A DNA stretch of 64,000 nucleotides from Pedobacter cryotolerans. Its GTDB lineage: Bacteria; Bacteroidota; Bacteroidia; Sphingobacteriales; Sphingobacteriaceae. The notes below the pieces were generated by a model. It was not told the origin of the DNA. It saw only the letters and a program-made list of their open reading frames with translations, and made no database searches. Below, piece after piece: positions 24,685-33,750 of the stretch. Position numbers and translations under genes: made by a program. How positions within the stretch are numbered: the first letter of the stretch is position 1; every line of letters starts with the position of its first letter. Location: assembly GCF_005116475.1 (NCBI RefSeq), contig NZ_SWBO01000009.1:94167-158166 (forward strand), given 5' to 3'.

Positions 24685-25931
24685 TGTTATATTTATTATT
24701 CGAATATCTGCATAAGCACTATGATTTTCCTGGATTGGGTTTGTTCCAATACTTAACTTTTAGAGCGTCATTATCTATTGTGCTTTCCCTAATTATTACT
24801 ACCGTTTATGGTCGTAGAATTATCGATTATTTGCACCGTAAACAAGTAGGTGAAACGGTTAGAAACTTAGGTTTAGAAGGTCAAATGCAAAAACAAGGTA
24901 CGCCAACAATGGGTGGTATCATGATTTTATTAGGTATTCTTATTCCTACTTTGTTGTTTGCAAATCTGACTAACGTATATGTAATTTTAATGATCATTAC
25001 CACATTGTGGATGGGAGCTGTTGGATTTTTAGATGATTACATCAAAGTTTTTAGAAAAAATAAAGAAGGTTTAGCTGGCAGATTTAAAGTTGTTGGTCAA
25101 ATTGGTTTGGCTACAATTGTAGGTTTAACCATGTTTTATCACCCAAATATTGTAGTTAGACAAACTGTTGATGAAACTGCAGTTACTAAACATGCTGCGC
25201 CAATGGTTTTGAGACAAAAGGGCCAAAGTTTTTATTACACCCAAGATGTAAAATCAACCAAAACGAATGTTCCTTTTTATAAAAATAACGAGTTTGATTA
25301 CGCTAAAGTTGTGAAATTTTTGGGTGATGGATATGAAAAATATGCCTTAGTAGTTTTCATGTTTTTTGTAATCTCTATAGTTACAGCAGTTTCAAATGGC
25401 GCAAATTTAACAGATGGGATTGATGGTTTGGCCACAGGAACATCGGCCATAATTGGCATTACACTCGGTATTTTGGCTTATGTTTCGGGTAATACCGTAA
25501 TTGCCGACTACCTCAATATCATGTACATTCCAAACTCTGGCGAACTCATTATTTTTGCTGGTGCATTTGTGGGGGCCTGTGTTGGTTTCTTATGGTACAA
25601 TTCTTATCCAGCTCAAATTTTTATGGGCGATACAGGGAGTTTAACCATCGGAGGTATCATCGCCGTTTTTGCAATTATGATTCGCAAAGAATTGTTAATT
25701 CCAATCTTATGTGGTGTTTTCTTGGTAGAAGTTTTATCGGTAACACTACAGGTTAGTTATTTTAAATACACTAAAAAGCGTTTTGGTGAAGGAAGAAGAA
25801 TTTTCCTGATGTCGCCTTTACATCATCATTACCAGAAAAAAGGATACCACGAAGCTAAAATCGTTACGCGTTTTTGGATCATCGGAATTATGTTGGCCAT
25901 TATCACTTTTGTAACCTTAAAACTACGCTAA
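24684..25931 (+). CDS. mraY: Phospho-MurNAc-pentapeptide transferase, long form
   Basis: This integral membrane enzyme makes lipid I from UDP-MurNAc-pentapeptide and undecaprenyl phosphate. Motifs are intact: [14 protein letters not shown], the aspartate pair in GFLDDYIK (117-118), [22 protein letters not shown], and the C-terminal [11 protein letters not shown] that separates MraY from WecA. At 415 residues it exceeds the usual 320-360. The extra length is a hydrophilic insertion at about 153-217 between helices, which I recall from Bacteroidota MraY proteins. It joins murE and murD by single-base overlaps. Confidence 0.96.
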   Translation: MLYLLFEYLHKHYDFPGLGLFQYLTFRASLSIVLSLIITTVYGRRIIDYLHRKQVGETVRNLGLEGQMQKQGTPTMGGIMILLGILIPTLLFANLTNVYVILMIITTLWMGAVGFLDDYIKVFRKNKEGLAGRFKVVGQIGLATIVGLTMFYHPNIVVRQTVDETAVTKHAAPMVLRQKGQSFYYTQDVKSTKTNVPFYKNNEFDYAKVVKFLGDGYEKYALVVFMFFVISIVTAVSNGANLTDGIDGLATGTSAIIGITLGILAYVSGNTVIADYLNIMYIPNSGELIIFAGAFVGACVGFLWYNSYPAQIFMGDTGSLTIGGIIAVFAIMIRKELLIPILCGVFLVEVLSVTLQVSYFKYTKKRFGEGRRIFLMSPLHHHYQKKGYHEAKIVTRFWIIGIMLAIITFVTLKLR

Positions 25932-27274
25932 TGGAAACTAAAAGGATAGTAATTCTGGGGGCGGGAGAAAGTGGAGTTGGAGCGGCAATGTTGGCGCAAA
26001 AGCAGGGTTATGATGTTTTTGTTTCAGATTTTGGTGGTATTGCCGATCGTTATAAGACTGTATTACAAGAATTAAATGTCTCATTTGAAGAGAAACAACA
26101 TACCGAAGCATTGATTTTAAATGCAACGGAGGTGATTAAAAGTCCGGGTATACCAAATACTGCTCCAATTGTAAAAGCATTGGTTAAAAGTAATATTCCT
26201 GTAGTCTCAGAAATTGAGTTTGCAAAGCGATATACAAAAGCAAAAACGGTTTGTATCACAGGTTCTAATGGCAAGTCTACAACATCACTGTTAACTTATC
26301 ATATCCTAAAAAATGCTGGATTAAATGTCGGTTTAGCGGGTAACATCGGTCAGAGTTTTGCAGCGCAAGTAGCAACAGCAGATTTCGATTGGTATGTTTT
26401 GGAGATATCGAGTTTTATGCTCGATGATATGTTTGAATTTAAAGCAGATATCGCCGTGCTTTTAAATATTACGCCAGATCACTTAGATCGCTATGATTAT
26501 AAATTAGAAAATTATGCTGCATCAAAAATGCGGATCGTTCAAAATCAGACCGAAAATGATGTTTTCATTTACTGTGCAGATGATGAGGAAACACAAAAAG
26601 CATTAAAATTTACCAAAACACTAGCTAAACAATATCAATTTTCTATCCATAAAAAGATTGAAGCTGGAGCTTATTTAGCAGATGAAAATATACAAATCAA
26701 CACACATCCTAAAGACCTATTTACCATGTCAATTTCAGAGTTAGCTTTACAAGGAAAACACAATATCTATAACTCTATGGCTTCGGGCATAGTTGCAAAG
26801 GTATTAGAGTTACGTAACAATACCATCCGCGAAAGCATGGGGAACTTTAAGAATATCGAACACAGATTAGAGTTTGTGGCAAAGATTTCTGATGTAACCT
26901 ACATTAACGACTCAAAGGCAACCAATGTAAATTCTACATGGTATGCATTAGAAAGCGTAGGTACTGATGTGGTTTTAATTATGGGTGGGGTAGATAAAGG
27001 TAATGATTACGCTATGCTTAAAGATTTGGTGCGTAGCAAAGTGAGAGCTATTGTGTGTTTAGGTAAAGACAATAAGCGCATTCACGAAGCTTTTGAAGAT
27101 GATGTTGAAATTATTGTAAACACTTTTTCGGCAAATGAAGCTGTTCAAGTTGCTTATCATTTAGCTAAAAAGGGCAACACCGTATTGCTATCACCTGCTT
27201 GTGCTAGTTTCGATTTGTTTAAAAATTATGAAGATAGAGGTAATCAATTTAAAGCGGCAGTTAAAGAATTATAA
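25931..27274 (+). CDS. murD: UDP-MurNAc-L-alanine:D-glutamate ligase
   Basis: This Mur ligase (447 residues) adds D-glutamate to UDP-MurNAc-L-alanine. I start it at ATG 25931 ([22 protein letters not shown]), which places the Rossmann-type GAGESG at the N-terminus and forms a TAATG junction with mraY; an upstream in-frame start would overlap mraY coding sequence without family support. The ATP loop is ITGSNGKSTT. LLNITPDHLDRYDY and NDSKATNVNST are the expected central and hinge motifs. ALLSPACASFDLFKNYEDRG-like sequence (SPACASFDLF) closes the C-terminal domain. ftsW follows after 3 bases. Confidence 0.96.
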   Translation: METKRIVILGAGESGVGAAMLAQKQGYDVFVSDFGGIADRYKTVLQELNVSFEEKQHTEALILNATEVIKSPGIPNTAPIVKALVKSNIPVVSEIEFAKRYTKAKTVCITGSNGKSTTSLLTYHILKNAGLNVGLAGNIGQSFAAQVATADFDWYVLEISSFMLDDMFEFKADIAVLLNITPDHLDRYDYKLENYAASKMRIVQNQTENDVFIYCADDEETQKALKFTKTLAKQYQFSIHKKIEAGAYLADENIQINTHPKDLFTMSISELALQGKHNIYNSMASGIVAKVLELRNNTIRESMGNFKNIEHRLEFVAKISDVTYINDSKATNVNSTWYALESVGTDVVLIMGGVDKGNDYAMLKDLVRSKVRAIVCLGKDNKRIHEAFEDDVEIIVNTFSANEAVQVAYHLAKKGNTVLLSPACASFDLFKNYEDRGNQFKAAVKEL

Positions 27275-27277
27275 GCT

Positions 27278-28519
27278 ATGTACAGCGCAAATACACATTT
27301 GGGAGAACGCAATAGCGAAGAAGGTGGTGTTTTAAACCGACAATTATCTTGGGTGCAAAAAACCTTAGAACGTACCAAAGGAGACCGATGGATCTGGCTA
27401 ATTATCATCATGCTATCTATGATTTCTATTATGGCGGTTTATAGTGCAACAGGTGCTATTGCCTACAAAAAAGGTGTTGCAGTAGAAAAGTATTTGCTAT
27501 TTAAACACATCATTTTTGTTTTAATGGGCATTGGCATGATTTACATTGCTCACTTGTTAGATTATAAATATTATGCCGGAATTTCTAAAGTATTGATGAT
27601 TGTAACGATACCTCTGCTATTTTACACACTTATTTTTGGTAGTCAAATTAATGGTGCATCTCGTTGGGTACAAGTGCCAGTTATTGGTTTAACTTTTCAA
27701 ACCTCCGATTTAGCAAAACTTGCTTTAATTACTTTTTTAGCAAGAATGTTAACTAAGAAGCAGGAAAATATAAAAGATGTAAAAAATTCATTTATCCCAA
27801 TTATGGGTTCTGTTTGTGTGGTATTTGTGTTAATTGCATTGGCTAATTTATCAACAGCTTTAATGTTGTTTGGGGTTAGTATTTTGTTGTTAATTATTGG
27901 GCGTATTAGTATTAAGCAAATTGCATTTGTTTGTGCTGGTGGTATAGTATTGCTCATGTTTGTGGTATTTTTGGGGCCTAGAAGAGAAACATACAAGTCT
28001 CGTATCAACTCATTCTTGCATCCAGAAATGCAATCATCAGATAAAACATTTCAGTCAGACCACTCGAAAATTGCTTTGGCAACTGGCGGATTATTTGGCA
28101 AAGGACCCGGTAATAGCACAGAGCGAAACTTCTTACCGCATCCATATTCTGATTTTATTTTTGCCATTATTATCGAAGAATATGGAACTGTTGGAGGTTT
28201 GGGCATAGTTGTGCTTTACATGGTTTTGCTATACCGATGTGTGCGGATAGTCGTCCGAAGTCCGAAGGCTTTTGGTGCTTTGCTCGCCGCCGGACTAAGC
28301 TTTAGCTTAACTATACAAGCTTTTGCAAACATGGCTGTGGCGGTAGGCTTAGGTCCAGTAACAGGTGTGCCGTTGCCTTTAGTAAGTATGGGCGGCACAT
28401 CAATGATATTTACCAGTATTGCATTTGGTATTATTTTAAGTGTAAGCCGAGATGTAGAAGAACATAGCACCAAAAAAGAAGAAAAGGTTGTAGTAGGTAC
28501 AATACCAGCAATGGGGTAG
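27278..28519 (+). CDS. ftsW: Septal peptidoglycan polymerase FtsW (SEDS family)
   Basis: This 413-residue protein has about ten membrane helices and the SEDS family layout. FtsW polymerises lipid II into glycan strands as partner of FtsI. Recognisable segments are SVYSATG-like MAVYSATGAIAY near residue 52, GASRWVQVPVIGLTFQTSDLAKLAL, the extracellular LPHPYSDFIFAIIIEEYG with its conserved glutamate, and VTGVPLPLVSMGGTSM. The roughly 40-residue soluble N-terminus is ordinary for FtsW. Its position between murD and murG supports FtsW rather than RodA. A palindromic repeat follows in the gap before murG. Confidence 0.94.
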   Translation: MYSANTHLGERNSEEGGVLNRQLSWVQKTLERTKGDRWIWLIIIMLSMISIMAVYSATGAIAYKKGVAVEKYLLFKHIIFVLMGIGMIYIAHLLDYKYYAGISKVLMIVTIPLLFYTLIFGSQINGASRWVQVPVIGLTFQTSDLAKLALITFLARMLTKKQENIKDVKNSFIPIMGSVCVVFVLIALANLSTALMLFGVSILLLIIGRISIKQIAFVCAGGIVLLMFVVFLGPRRETYKSRINSFLHPEMQSSDKTFQSDHSKIALATGGLFGKGPGNSTERNFLPHPYSDFIFAIIIEEYGTVGGLGIVVLYMVLLYRCVRIVVRSPKAFGALLAAGLSFSLTIQAFANMAVAVGLGPVTGVPLPLVSMGGTSMIFTSIAFGIILSVSRDVEEHSTKKEEKVVVGTIPAMG

Positions 28520-28522
28520 GAT

Positions 28523-28617
28523 AAAGTCGTCTTTGCGAGGAAGTATGACGAAGCAATCTATCCAGTAAGTAAATAAATAAGAAAGACTGCTTCGTTTCTC
28601 GCAATGACGCGGCTTTC
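28523..28617. repeat. Dispersed inverted repeat between ftsW and murG
   Basis: AAAGTCGTCTTTGCGAGGA and GACGAAGCAATCT on the left face AGACTGCTTCGTTTCTCGC and AATGACGCGGCTTT on the right, giving a long imperfect hairpin of about 90 bases. The arm sequence matches the element at 6418-6560 upstream of asnB. It inserts a folded segment into the division cluster and could weaken read-through or stabilise upstream RNA. Confidence 0.65.
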
Positions 28618-28640
28618 TAAAATAAAAATTAGAATTAAAC

Positions 28641-29750
28641 ATGAATAATTTCCCAAAAATTATCATATCTGGAGGTGGCACAGGCGGGCATATATTCCCC
28701 GCCGTTGCCATTGCCAATGCGCTCAAAAACATTTCGCCTAATTGCGAGATCCTTTTTGTTGGTGCTATTGGTCGTATGGAGATGGAAAAAGTTCCGGCAG
28801 CTGGATATAAAATTGTGGGTTTAAATATAAGTGGAATACAAAGAGGGTCTATTTTAAAAAATTTAGGCTTGCCTTTTAAGGTAATCTCAAGTGTTCGCAC
28901 AGCGATGAAATTGATAGAAGATTTTAAACCAAATGCAGTAGTTGGTGTTGGCGGTTATGCCTCTGGTCCGTTATTGTATGCGGCTAAGTTAAAAGGTATT
29001 CCATATCTCATACAAGAGCAAAACTCTTATGCAGGTATAACAAATAAGATGTTGGGTGGTGGCGCTGCTAAAATATGTGTGGCTTTTGATGATATGGAAG
29101 CTTTTTTTCCAGCCGAAAAAATACTGAAAACTGGAAATCCAGTAAGGGCTAATATTGTTGACATAAAAGGAAAACATCACGCAGGTGCGGAGTTATTAAA
29201 ATTAGATCCTTTAAAGAAAACAATTTTAGTTACTGGCGGTAGTTTAGGTGCAGGTACCTTAAATAAAAGTATTGAAAAACACTTGGCAGAAATCATCGCA
29301 CAAGATGTGCAAGTGATCTGGCAGACTGGTAAATTCTATTACAATGGCGTTTTGGAACGTGTTGGTTTAAACTATCACCCAAACATCATTATTCTAGAGT
29401 TTTTAAATAAAATGGATTTAGCTTATGCAGCAGCAGATTTAATTATCTCTAGAGCAGGAGCAGGTACAATTGCAGAGCTTTGTATCATTAAAAAACCAGT
29501 GATTTTGGTGCCTTCGCCAAATGTTGCAGAAGATCATCAGACTAAAAATGCAATGGCATTGGTGAAAAATGATGCGGCGATATTAATTAATGATCGCTCT
29601 GCAGAAGATACATTGGTTGAAGAGGCTTTAAAACTTTTAAGTAACCAAAAACGATGCGAAATTTTAAGCGAAAATATTAGCAAAATGGCTTATCAAGATG
29701 CAGATGTGGTAATTGCCGAAGAAGTGTTGAAATTGGTAAATAAGATATGA
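28641..29750 (+). CDS. murG: UDP-GlcNAc:undecaprenyl-PP-MurNAc-pentapeptide GlcNAc transferase
   Basis: This 369-residue GT28 enzyme converts lipid I to lipid II at the inner face of the membrane. The N-terminal glycine-rich loop IISGGGTGGHIFPA binds the lipid-linked acceptor. VVGVGGYASGP and the QEQNSYAGITNK segment are typical. The donor domain has LVTGGSLGAGTLN and SRAGAGTIAELCIIKKP followed by LVPSPNVAEDHQTKNA, the UDP-GlcNAc site. Length is normal. A palindromic gap of 73 bases separates it from murC. Confidence 0.96.
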   Translation: MNNFPKIIISGGGTGGHIFPAVAIANALKNISPNCEILFVGAIGRMEMEKVPAAGYKIVGLNISGIQRGSILKNLGLPFKVISSVRTAMKLIEDFKPNAVVGVGGYASGPLLYAAKLKGIPYLIQEQNSYAGITNKMLGGGAAKICVAFDDMEAFFPAEKILKTGNPVRANIVDIKGKHHAGAELLKLDPLKKTILVTGGSLGAGTLNKSIEKHLAEIIAQDVQVIWQTGKFYYNGVLERVGLNYHPNIIILEFLNKMDLAYAAADLIISRAGAGTIAELCIIKKPVILVPSPNVAEDHQTKNAMALVKNDAAILINDRSAEDTLVEEALKLLSNQKRCEILSENISKMAYQDADVVIAEEVLKLVNKI

Positions 29751-29762
29751 GACATTAGATAT

Positions 29763-29803
29763 GAGATATGAGTTTGGGCATTACGTCTCACATCTCATAT
29801 CTC
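29763..29803. repeat. Inverted repeat between murG and murC
   Basis: GAGATATGAG (29763-29772) pairs perfectly with CTCATATCTC (29794-29803), and looser complementarity extends on both sides. The structure ends 20 bases before the murC ATG at 29824. It is another palindrome inside the division cluster and may be either an inserted repeat or a leader structure. Confidence 0.55.
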
Positions 29804-29823
29804 ACATCTCCAATCTAAATAAA

Positions 29824-31176
29824 ATGGAATTAAGTAAAATAAAAAGAGTTTATTTCGTGGGTATCGGTGGTATCGGTATGAGTGCTATTGCTCGTTATTT
29901 TGCAAAACGTGGTGTGGTAGTTTGTGGTTACGATAAAACCAGAACTAACTTAACCATTCAATTAGAAGATGAGGGAATTTTGGTTTCTTATCTTGATGAA
30001 GAAGCGGCTATTCCGGTAAGTTTTCAGCACAATGATGAAGATATGCTTATCGTTTACACGCCTGCAATCCCTAAAAACTCAGTCATACTTAATCACTTTT
30101 TAAACGGAGGTTTCTCCTTAAAAAAACGTTCAGAGGTTTTAGGCATCATTAGTGAAGGTATGTTTTGTGTTGCTGTTGCAGGTACGCATGGTAAAACTAC
30201 AACTTCATCTATGATTGCTCATATTTTAACCGATACAGGTTTTGGATGCACAGCATTTTTAGGTGGTATTACCAGTAATTACAATAGTAATGTGCTATTT
30301 GGTAAAAATAATGTGGTTGTTGTAGAAGCTGATGAATATGATCGCTCATTTTTAACACTTCATCCAGATATTGCAGTAATTACTTCAATGGATGCTGATC
30401 ATTTAGATATTTACGGCGATGAAAGTCATTTGCATGAGTCGTTTAATTTATTTGCCGATCAATTAAAAGCTGAAGGGAAATTGTTTGTAAAAGAAGGTTT
30501 ACCAATGCATGGAATTACTTATGCGGCAAATGATAACGCTGCTTTAAGAGCAAGTAATATTTACGTAGAAAATGGAAACTTTGTTTTCGATTTTAGTGAT
30601 GGTTACACAAGCATAAAAGATTTAAACTTGGCGATGCCAGGCAAACATAATGTAGAAAATGCTGTTGCTGCAATTGGTGTAGCATTAAGTTTGGGCATTC
30701 ATCCAAAAAGTATTAAAAAAGCAATAGCATCTTTTAAAGGCGTAAAACGAAGATTTGAAAAACATGTAAACAACGCTGAGCATATTTATATTGATGATTA
30801 TGCACATCACCCAGAAGAGTTAAAAGCTTGTTTTGATGCGGTTAGACAATTGCATCCTGATAAGAAATTGACCGTAATTTTTCAGCCACACTTATTTACC
30901 AGAACTAGAGATTTTGCAGATGAATTTGCAAAAGTTTTAAGCACAGCTGATGATGTAATCTTACTAGAAATTTATCCAGCTAGAGAATTGCCAATTGAAG
31001 GGATTAATTCGCAGTTTTTGCTGGATAAAATGACTTTAGCTAAAAAAGAAATATGTGGAAAAGATTTGGTTGTTGACTATATCAAAAGCAAAAAACCTGA
31101 ACTACTTTTGACAGTTGGTGCCGGAGATATTGATACTTTAATAGAACCATTAAAAACAACATTAAATAATGCTTAA
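29824..31176 (+). CDS. murC: UDP-N-acetylmuramate:L-alanine ligase
   Basis: This 450-residue Mur ligase adds L-alanine to UDP-MurNAc, the first stem-peptide step. I start at ATG 29824 (MELSKIKRVYFVGIGGIGMSAIA), where the family's GIGGIGMSA loop follows directly; an earlier in-frame ATG at 29761 lies in the palindromic repeat and lacks family support. The ATP loop is AGTHGKTTT. EADEYDRSFL and the IDDYAHHPEE motif are also diagnostic. Its end overlaps ftsQ by 8 bases. No ddl or murB lies between it and ftsQ, unlike the E. coli order. Confidence 0.96.
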   Translation: MELSKIKRVYFVGIGGIGMSAIARYFAKRGVVVCGYDKTRTNLTIQLEDEGILVSYLDEEAAIPVSFQHNDEDMLIVYTPAIPKNSVILNHFLNGGFSLKKRSEVLGIISEGMFCVAVAGTHGKTTTSSMIAHILTDTGFGCTAFLGGITSNYNSNVLFGKNNVVVVEADEYDRSFLTLHPDIAVITSMDADHLDIYGDESHLHESFNLFADQLKAEGKLFVKEGLPMHGITYAANDNAALRASNIYVENGNFVFDFSDGYTSIKDLNLAMPGKHNVENAVAAIGVALSLGIHPKSIKKAIASFKGVKRRFEKHVNNAEHIYIDDYAHHPEELKACFDAVRQLHPDKKLTVIFQPHLFTRTRDFADEFAKVLSTADDVILLEIYPARELPIEGINSQFLLDKMTLAKKEICGKDLVVDYIKSKKPELLLTVGAGDIDTLIEPLKTTLNNA

Positions 31177-32239
31177 AAGAATAAACTGGAAAGCTATTTT
31201 TAAAGGTTTTGCTTGGCTTATTAGCTTGGCAGGAATGGTGGTGTTAATGAGTTTTATCAGTATTAAAAAACATGAAGTAAAATGTACTAAGGTTGAGATT
31301 TTAATTCCAGGTGCTGATAATTTTATTGAAAGAGAAGAAATTGATGCCATTTTAAAGGCTAATGAAGGAGAATTAGTTGGAAGAAATTTAGAAGCTATTA
31401 ATATTCATGAAATTGAAAAGACGATTAAAGCTAACCCATACATCGCCTATGTAAAAGTTTTTAACGAGATGAATGGAGTTATTCATATAGAAATTAAGCA
31501 ACGCCAGCCAGTTTTAAGAATAATTAATGCTGGCGGTCAAGATTATTATATTGATAGTGAAGGATTAAAAATGCCTATGTCGCCAAACTTTACTGCCAAT
31601 GTTTTGGTTGCTACTGGTAATATATTAGAAGGTTTTAGCGGTAGGGTTGATACTTTATTAACCCCGTTGGCAAAAGACCTTTATAAAACAGCATTATTCT
31701 CTAAAAGAGATACTTTATGGGATGCGCAGTTTGAGCAGATTTTTGTAAATGAAAAGAGCGATATAGAATTAATTCCGAGAGTGGGTAACCAGCGAATCAT
31801 TTTAGGAAATGCAGATTCATTAGCTACAAAAATGAACAACTTATTAGTATTTTATAAACAAGCAATGCCAAAAGTAGGATGGAACGCCTACAAGACAATT
31901 AATTTGAAATATTACAATCAGATAGTTGCCGAAAGATATGATTCACTTGCTGTAAAAGAAGCAATTGCAGCAGCCATTGTTGATAGTACTACAATTAAAA
32001 GAAAAGCTACTGATTCGGTAATTAGAGATGTAATTAAAGATGAAATAAAAAAAGCAGTTGCCGAAGCAGCTTCAGAGCAGCCAACGGCTAAGAAAGCTAC
32101 TGTTACTGCTAAACCAGCAACAGATAAATCTGCTATTAAAACTAGTGAGACAAATGCAGCAAAAACTGTAACTGATAAAGGTAAAACTAAACCGGTTACA
32201 ACAACAAAAGAAAAAACAGATACCAAGAAGAACAAATAA
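31169..32239 (+). CDS. ftsQ: FtsQ-like divisome protein with long basic C-terminal tail
   Basis: This 356-residue protein has a short cytoplasmic N-terminus, one membrane span at about residues 11-27 and a periplasmic POTRA-like domain (KCTKVEILIPGADNFIEREEIDAILKAN is the start). The FtsQ-type region continues to about residue 260 (ARVDTLLTPLAKDL-like and INLKYYNQIVAERYDS). The last 90 or so residues are a low-complexity Lys/Ala/Thr-rich tail absent from E. coli FtsQ. The name rests on topology and its fixed place between murC and ftsA. It should link FtsL and other late divisome proteins. Confidence 0.88.
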   Translation: MLKRINWKAIFKGFAWLISLAGMVVLMSFISIKKHEVKCTKVEILIPGADNFIEREEIDAILKANEGELVGRNLEAINIHEIEKTIKANPYIAYVKVFNEMNGVIHIEIKQRQPVLRIINAGGQDYYIDSEGLKMPMSPNFTANVLVATGNILEGFSGRVDTLLTPLAKDLYKTALFSKRDTLWDAQFEQIFVNEKSDIELIPRVGNQRIILGNADSLATKMNNLLVFYKQAMPKVGWNAYKTINLKYYNQIVAERYDSLAVKEAIAAAIVDSTTIKRKATDSVIRDVIKDEIKKAVAEAASEQPTAKKATVTAKPATDKSAIKTSETNAAKTVTDKGKTKPVTTTKEKTDTKKNK

Positions 32240-32263
32240 AAAACTCAGCAAAATAATAAAGTT

Positions 32264-33622
32264 ATGGGCAAAGAAAAATCTACCATTCAATCTCCAATCG
32301 TAGTAGGATTAGATATTGGTACAACCAAGATTTGTGTAATTGTGGGTCGCAGAACACAACACGATAAAATTGAGGTTTTAGGAATAGGGAAAGCAGAATC
32401 GGCAGGGGTAACACGTGGGGTAGTTTCCAATATCCAAAAAACAGTACAAGGTATTGCCGCTGCTGTAGAATTGGCAAGTAGCCAATCTAACGTAGAAATC
32501 CGTGTGGTAAACGTTGGTATTGCTGGTCAGCATATTAAAAGTTTGCAACACCGCGGAATTTTAACGCGTAGAGAATTGCAAAATGAAATTAGCAAAAAAG
32601 ATATCGATAAATTAGTTGATGACATGTTTAAACTAGTGATGCCTCCAGGCGAAGAGATTATTCATGTTTTGCCACAAGAATTTACCATCGATAACGAGCC
32701 GGGTATTAAAGATCCAATTGGTATGGCTGGTGTTCGTTTAGAAGCTAATTTTCATATCATATCTGGCCAAGTTACGGCTGTTAAAAATATCATGCGTTGT
32801 GTAACCAATGCTGGTTTACAAACCCAAGAATTAATTTTGGAGCCTCTAGCATCGTCTGAGTCGGTGTTAAGTGATGAAGAAAAAGAAGCTGGTGTTTGTT
32901 TAGTTGATATTGGTGGTGGTACTACAGATATCGCCATTTTTCACGAAGGCATTATTCGTCACACGGCAGTTATCCCATTTGGTGGTAATAGTGTAACCGA
33001 AGATATTAGAGAAGGTTGTTCGGTAATGCGTAACCAAGCAGAATTGTTAAAAACTCGTTTTGGTTCGGCATTGGCAGAAGAAAATAAAGAAAATGAAATT
33101 ATTTGTGTACCAGGTTTGCGTGGTAGAGAGCCCAAAGAAATTTCTGTAAAAAACTTAGCTTACGTTATCCAGGCCCGTATGGAAGAGATTGTTGAGCATG
33201 TTTATTACGAGATTAAATCTTCTGGCTATGAGAAAAAATTGATAGGTGGTGTAGTAATTACTGGTGGTGGAGCGTTATTAAAGCACTTGAACCAATTGGT
33301 TGAGTACGTAACTGGCTTAGATTGCCGTGTGGGTTATCCGAATGAGCATTTATCTAAATACGAAGATATGCCTAAGACGATTTACGACGATTTAAAAAGT
33401 CCGATGTATGCAACATCAGTAGGTTTATTAATAAAAGGTATACAGAAAGCTGAAGAATTGCTAGAAGAAATGAAGCAGCCGGGTGTTTTTGTAGAGCAAC
33501 CAAAAGCAGAAAAAGAGAAAAAACGTAGTGGAGGAGGTTTGTTTGATAAGTTACTTAAAAAAACATCAGAATTCATCAAGGATGATATGAATGTGAGTGA
33601 TGAGGATTACATCAAGCCGTAA
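32264..33622 (+). CDS. ftsA: Actin-like divisome protein FtsA
   Basis: This 452-residue actin-fold ATPase tethers FtsZ to the membrane. The phosphate-1 loop is VGLDIGTTKICVIVG near residue 14, phosphate-2 is CLVDIGGGTTDIAIF, and the adenosine motif is GGVVITGGGALLKHL. The SHS2-type 1C subdomain lies between residues of about 80 and 165. The C-terminus has a basic amphipathic stretch (GGGLFDKLLKKTSEFI) suitable as membrane-targeting helix, followed by about 15 further residues. It starts 24 bases after ftsQ. Motif set and neighbours make the call secure. Confidence 0.96.
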   Translation: MGKEKSTIQSPIVVGLDIGTTKICVIVGRRTQHDKIEVLGIGKAESAGVTRGVVSNIQKTVQGIAAAVELASSQSNVEIRVVNVGIAGQHIKSLQHRGILTRRELQNEISKKDIDKLVDDMFKLVMPPGEEIIHVLPQEFTIDNEPGIKDPIGMAGVRLEANFHIISGQVTAVKNIMRCVTNAGLQTQELILEPLASSESVLSDEEKEAGVCLVDIGGGTTDIAIFHEGIIRHTAVIPFGGNSVTEDIREGCSVMRNQAELLKTRFGSALAEENKENEIICVPGLRGREPKEISVKNLAYVIQARMEEIVEHVYYEIKSSGYEKKLIGGVVITGGGALLKHLNQLVEYVTGLDCRVGYPNEHLSKYEDMPKTIYDDLKSPMYATSVGLLIKGIQKAEELLEEMKQPGVFVEQPKAEKEKKRSGGGLFDKLLKKTSEFIKDDMNVSDEDYIKP

Positions 33623-33625
33623 TAT

Positions 33626-33672
33626 TTTTCCACAATTCGGGATTTTTCCACATTATTAACAGTTGTGGAAAA
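33626..33672. promoter_or_regulatory. Three TTTTCCACA boxes between ftsA and ftsZ
   Basis: TTTTCCACA occurs at 33626-33634 and 33644-33652, exactly 18 bases apart, and inverted (TGTGGAAAA) at 33664-33672. Each differs by one base from the classic DnaA box TTATCCACA. The third copy sits within AACAG...CTGTT arms at 33658-33680. They occupy the 128-base gap just before ftsZ. A regulator-binding site, possibly for DnaA, is inferred; no dnaA or origin genes are nearby. Confidence 0.5.
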
Positions 33673-33750
33673 CGCCTGTTAAAAAAGTGTTAATATTACA
33701 AAAGGAGATGAACAGAAATTTCAATTTTTAAACAACTGATTCATAACGAT

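Noticed and set aside
29761..29823. Longer murC N-terminus beginning at an upstream ATG
   Set aside because: The extra 21 residues are encoded by a palindromic intergenic repeat, and the family's N-terminal motif begins at ATG 29824.
31918..32235. 105-codon hydrophobic open frame opposite the ftsQ tail
   Set aside because: The Lys/Ala/Thr-rich tail codons of ftsQ read in reverse give a Val/Phe/Ser-rich string that mimics a membrane protein. There is no other support.
33626..33672. Replication origin suggested by DnaA-box-like sites
   Set aside because: Three boxes in a short gap between ftsA and ftsZ, with no dnaA, dnaN or DNA-unwinding region nearby, do not make an origin. A regulatory role is the more reasonable idea.
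33706..33732. Mini reading frame after AAAGGAG in the ftsZ leader
   Set aside because: The frame is only seven codons long with the start directly on the purine tract, so it gives no evidence of a translated leader peptide.
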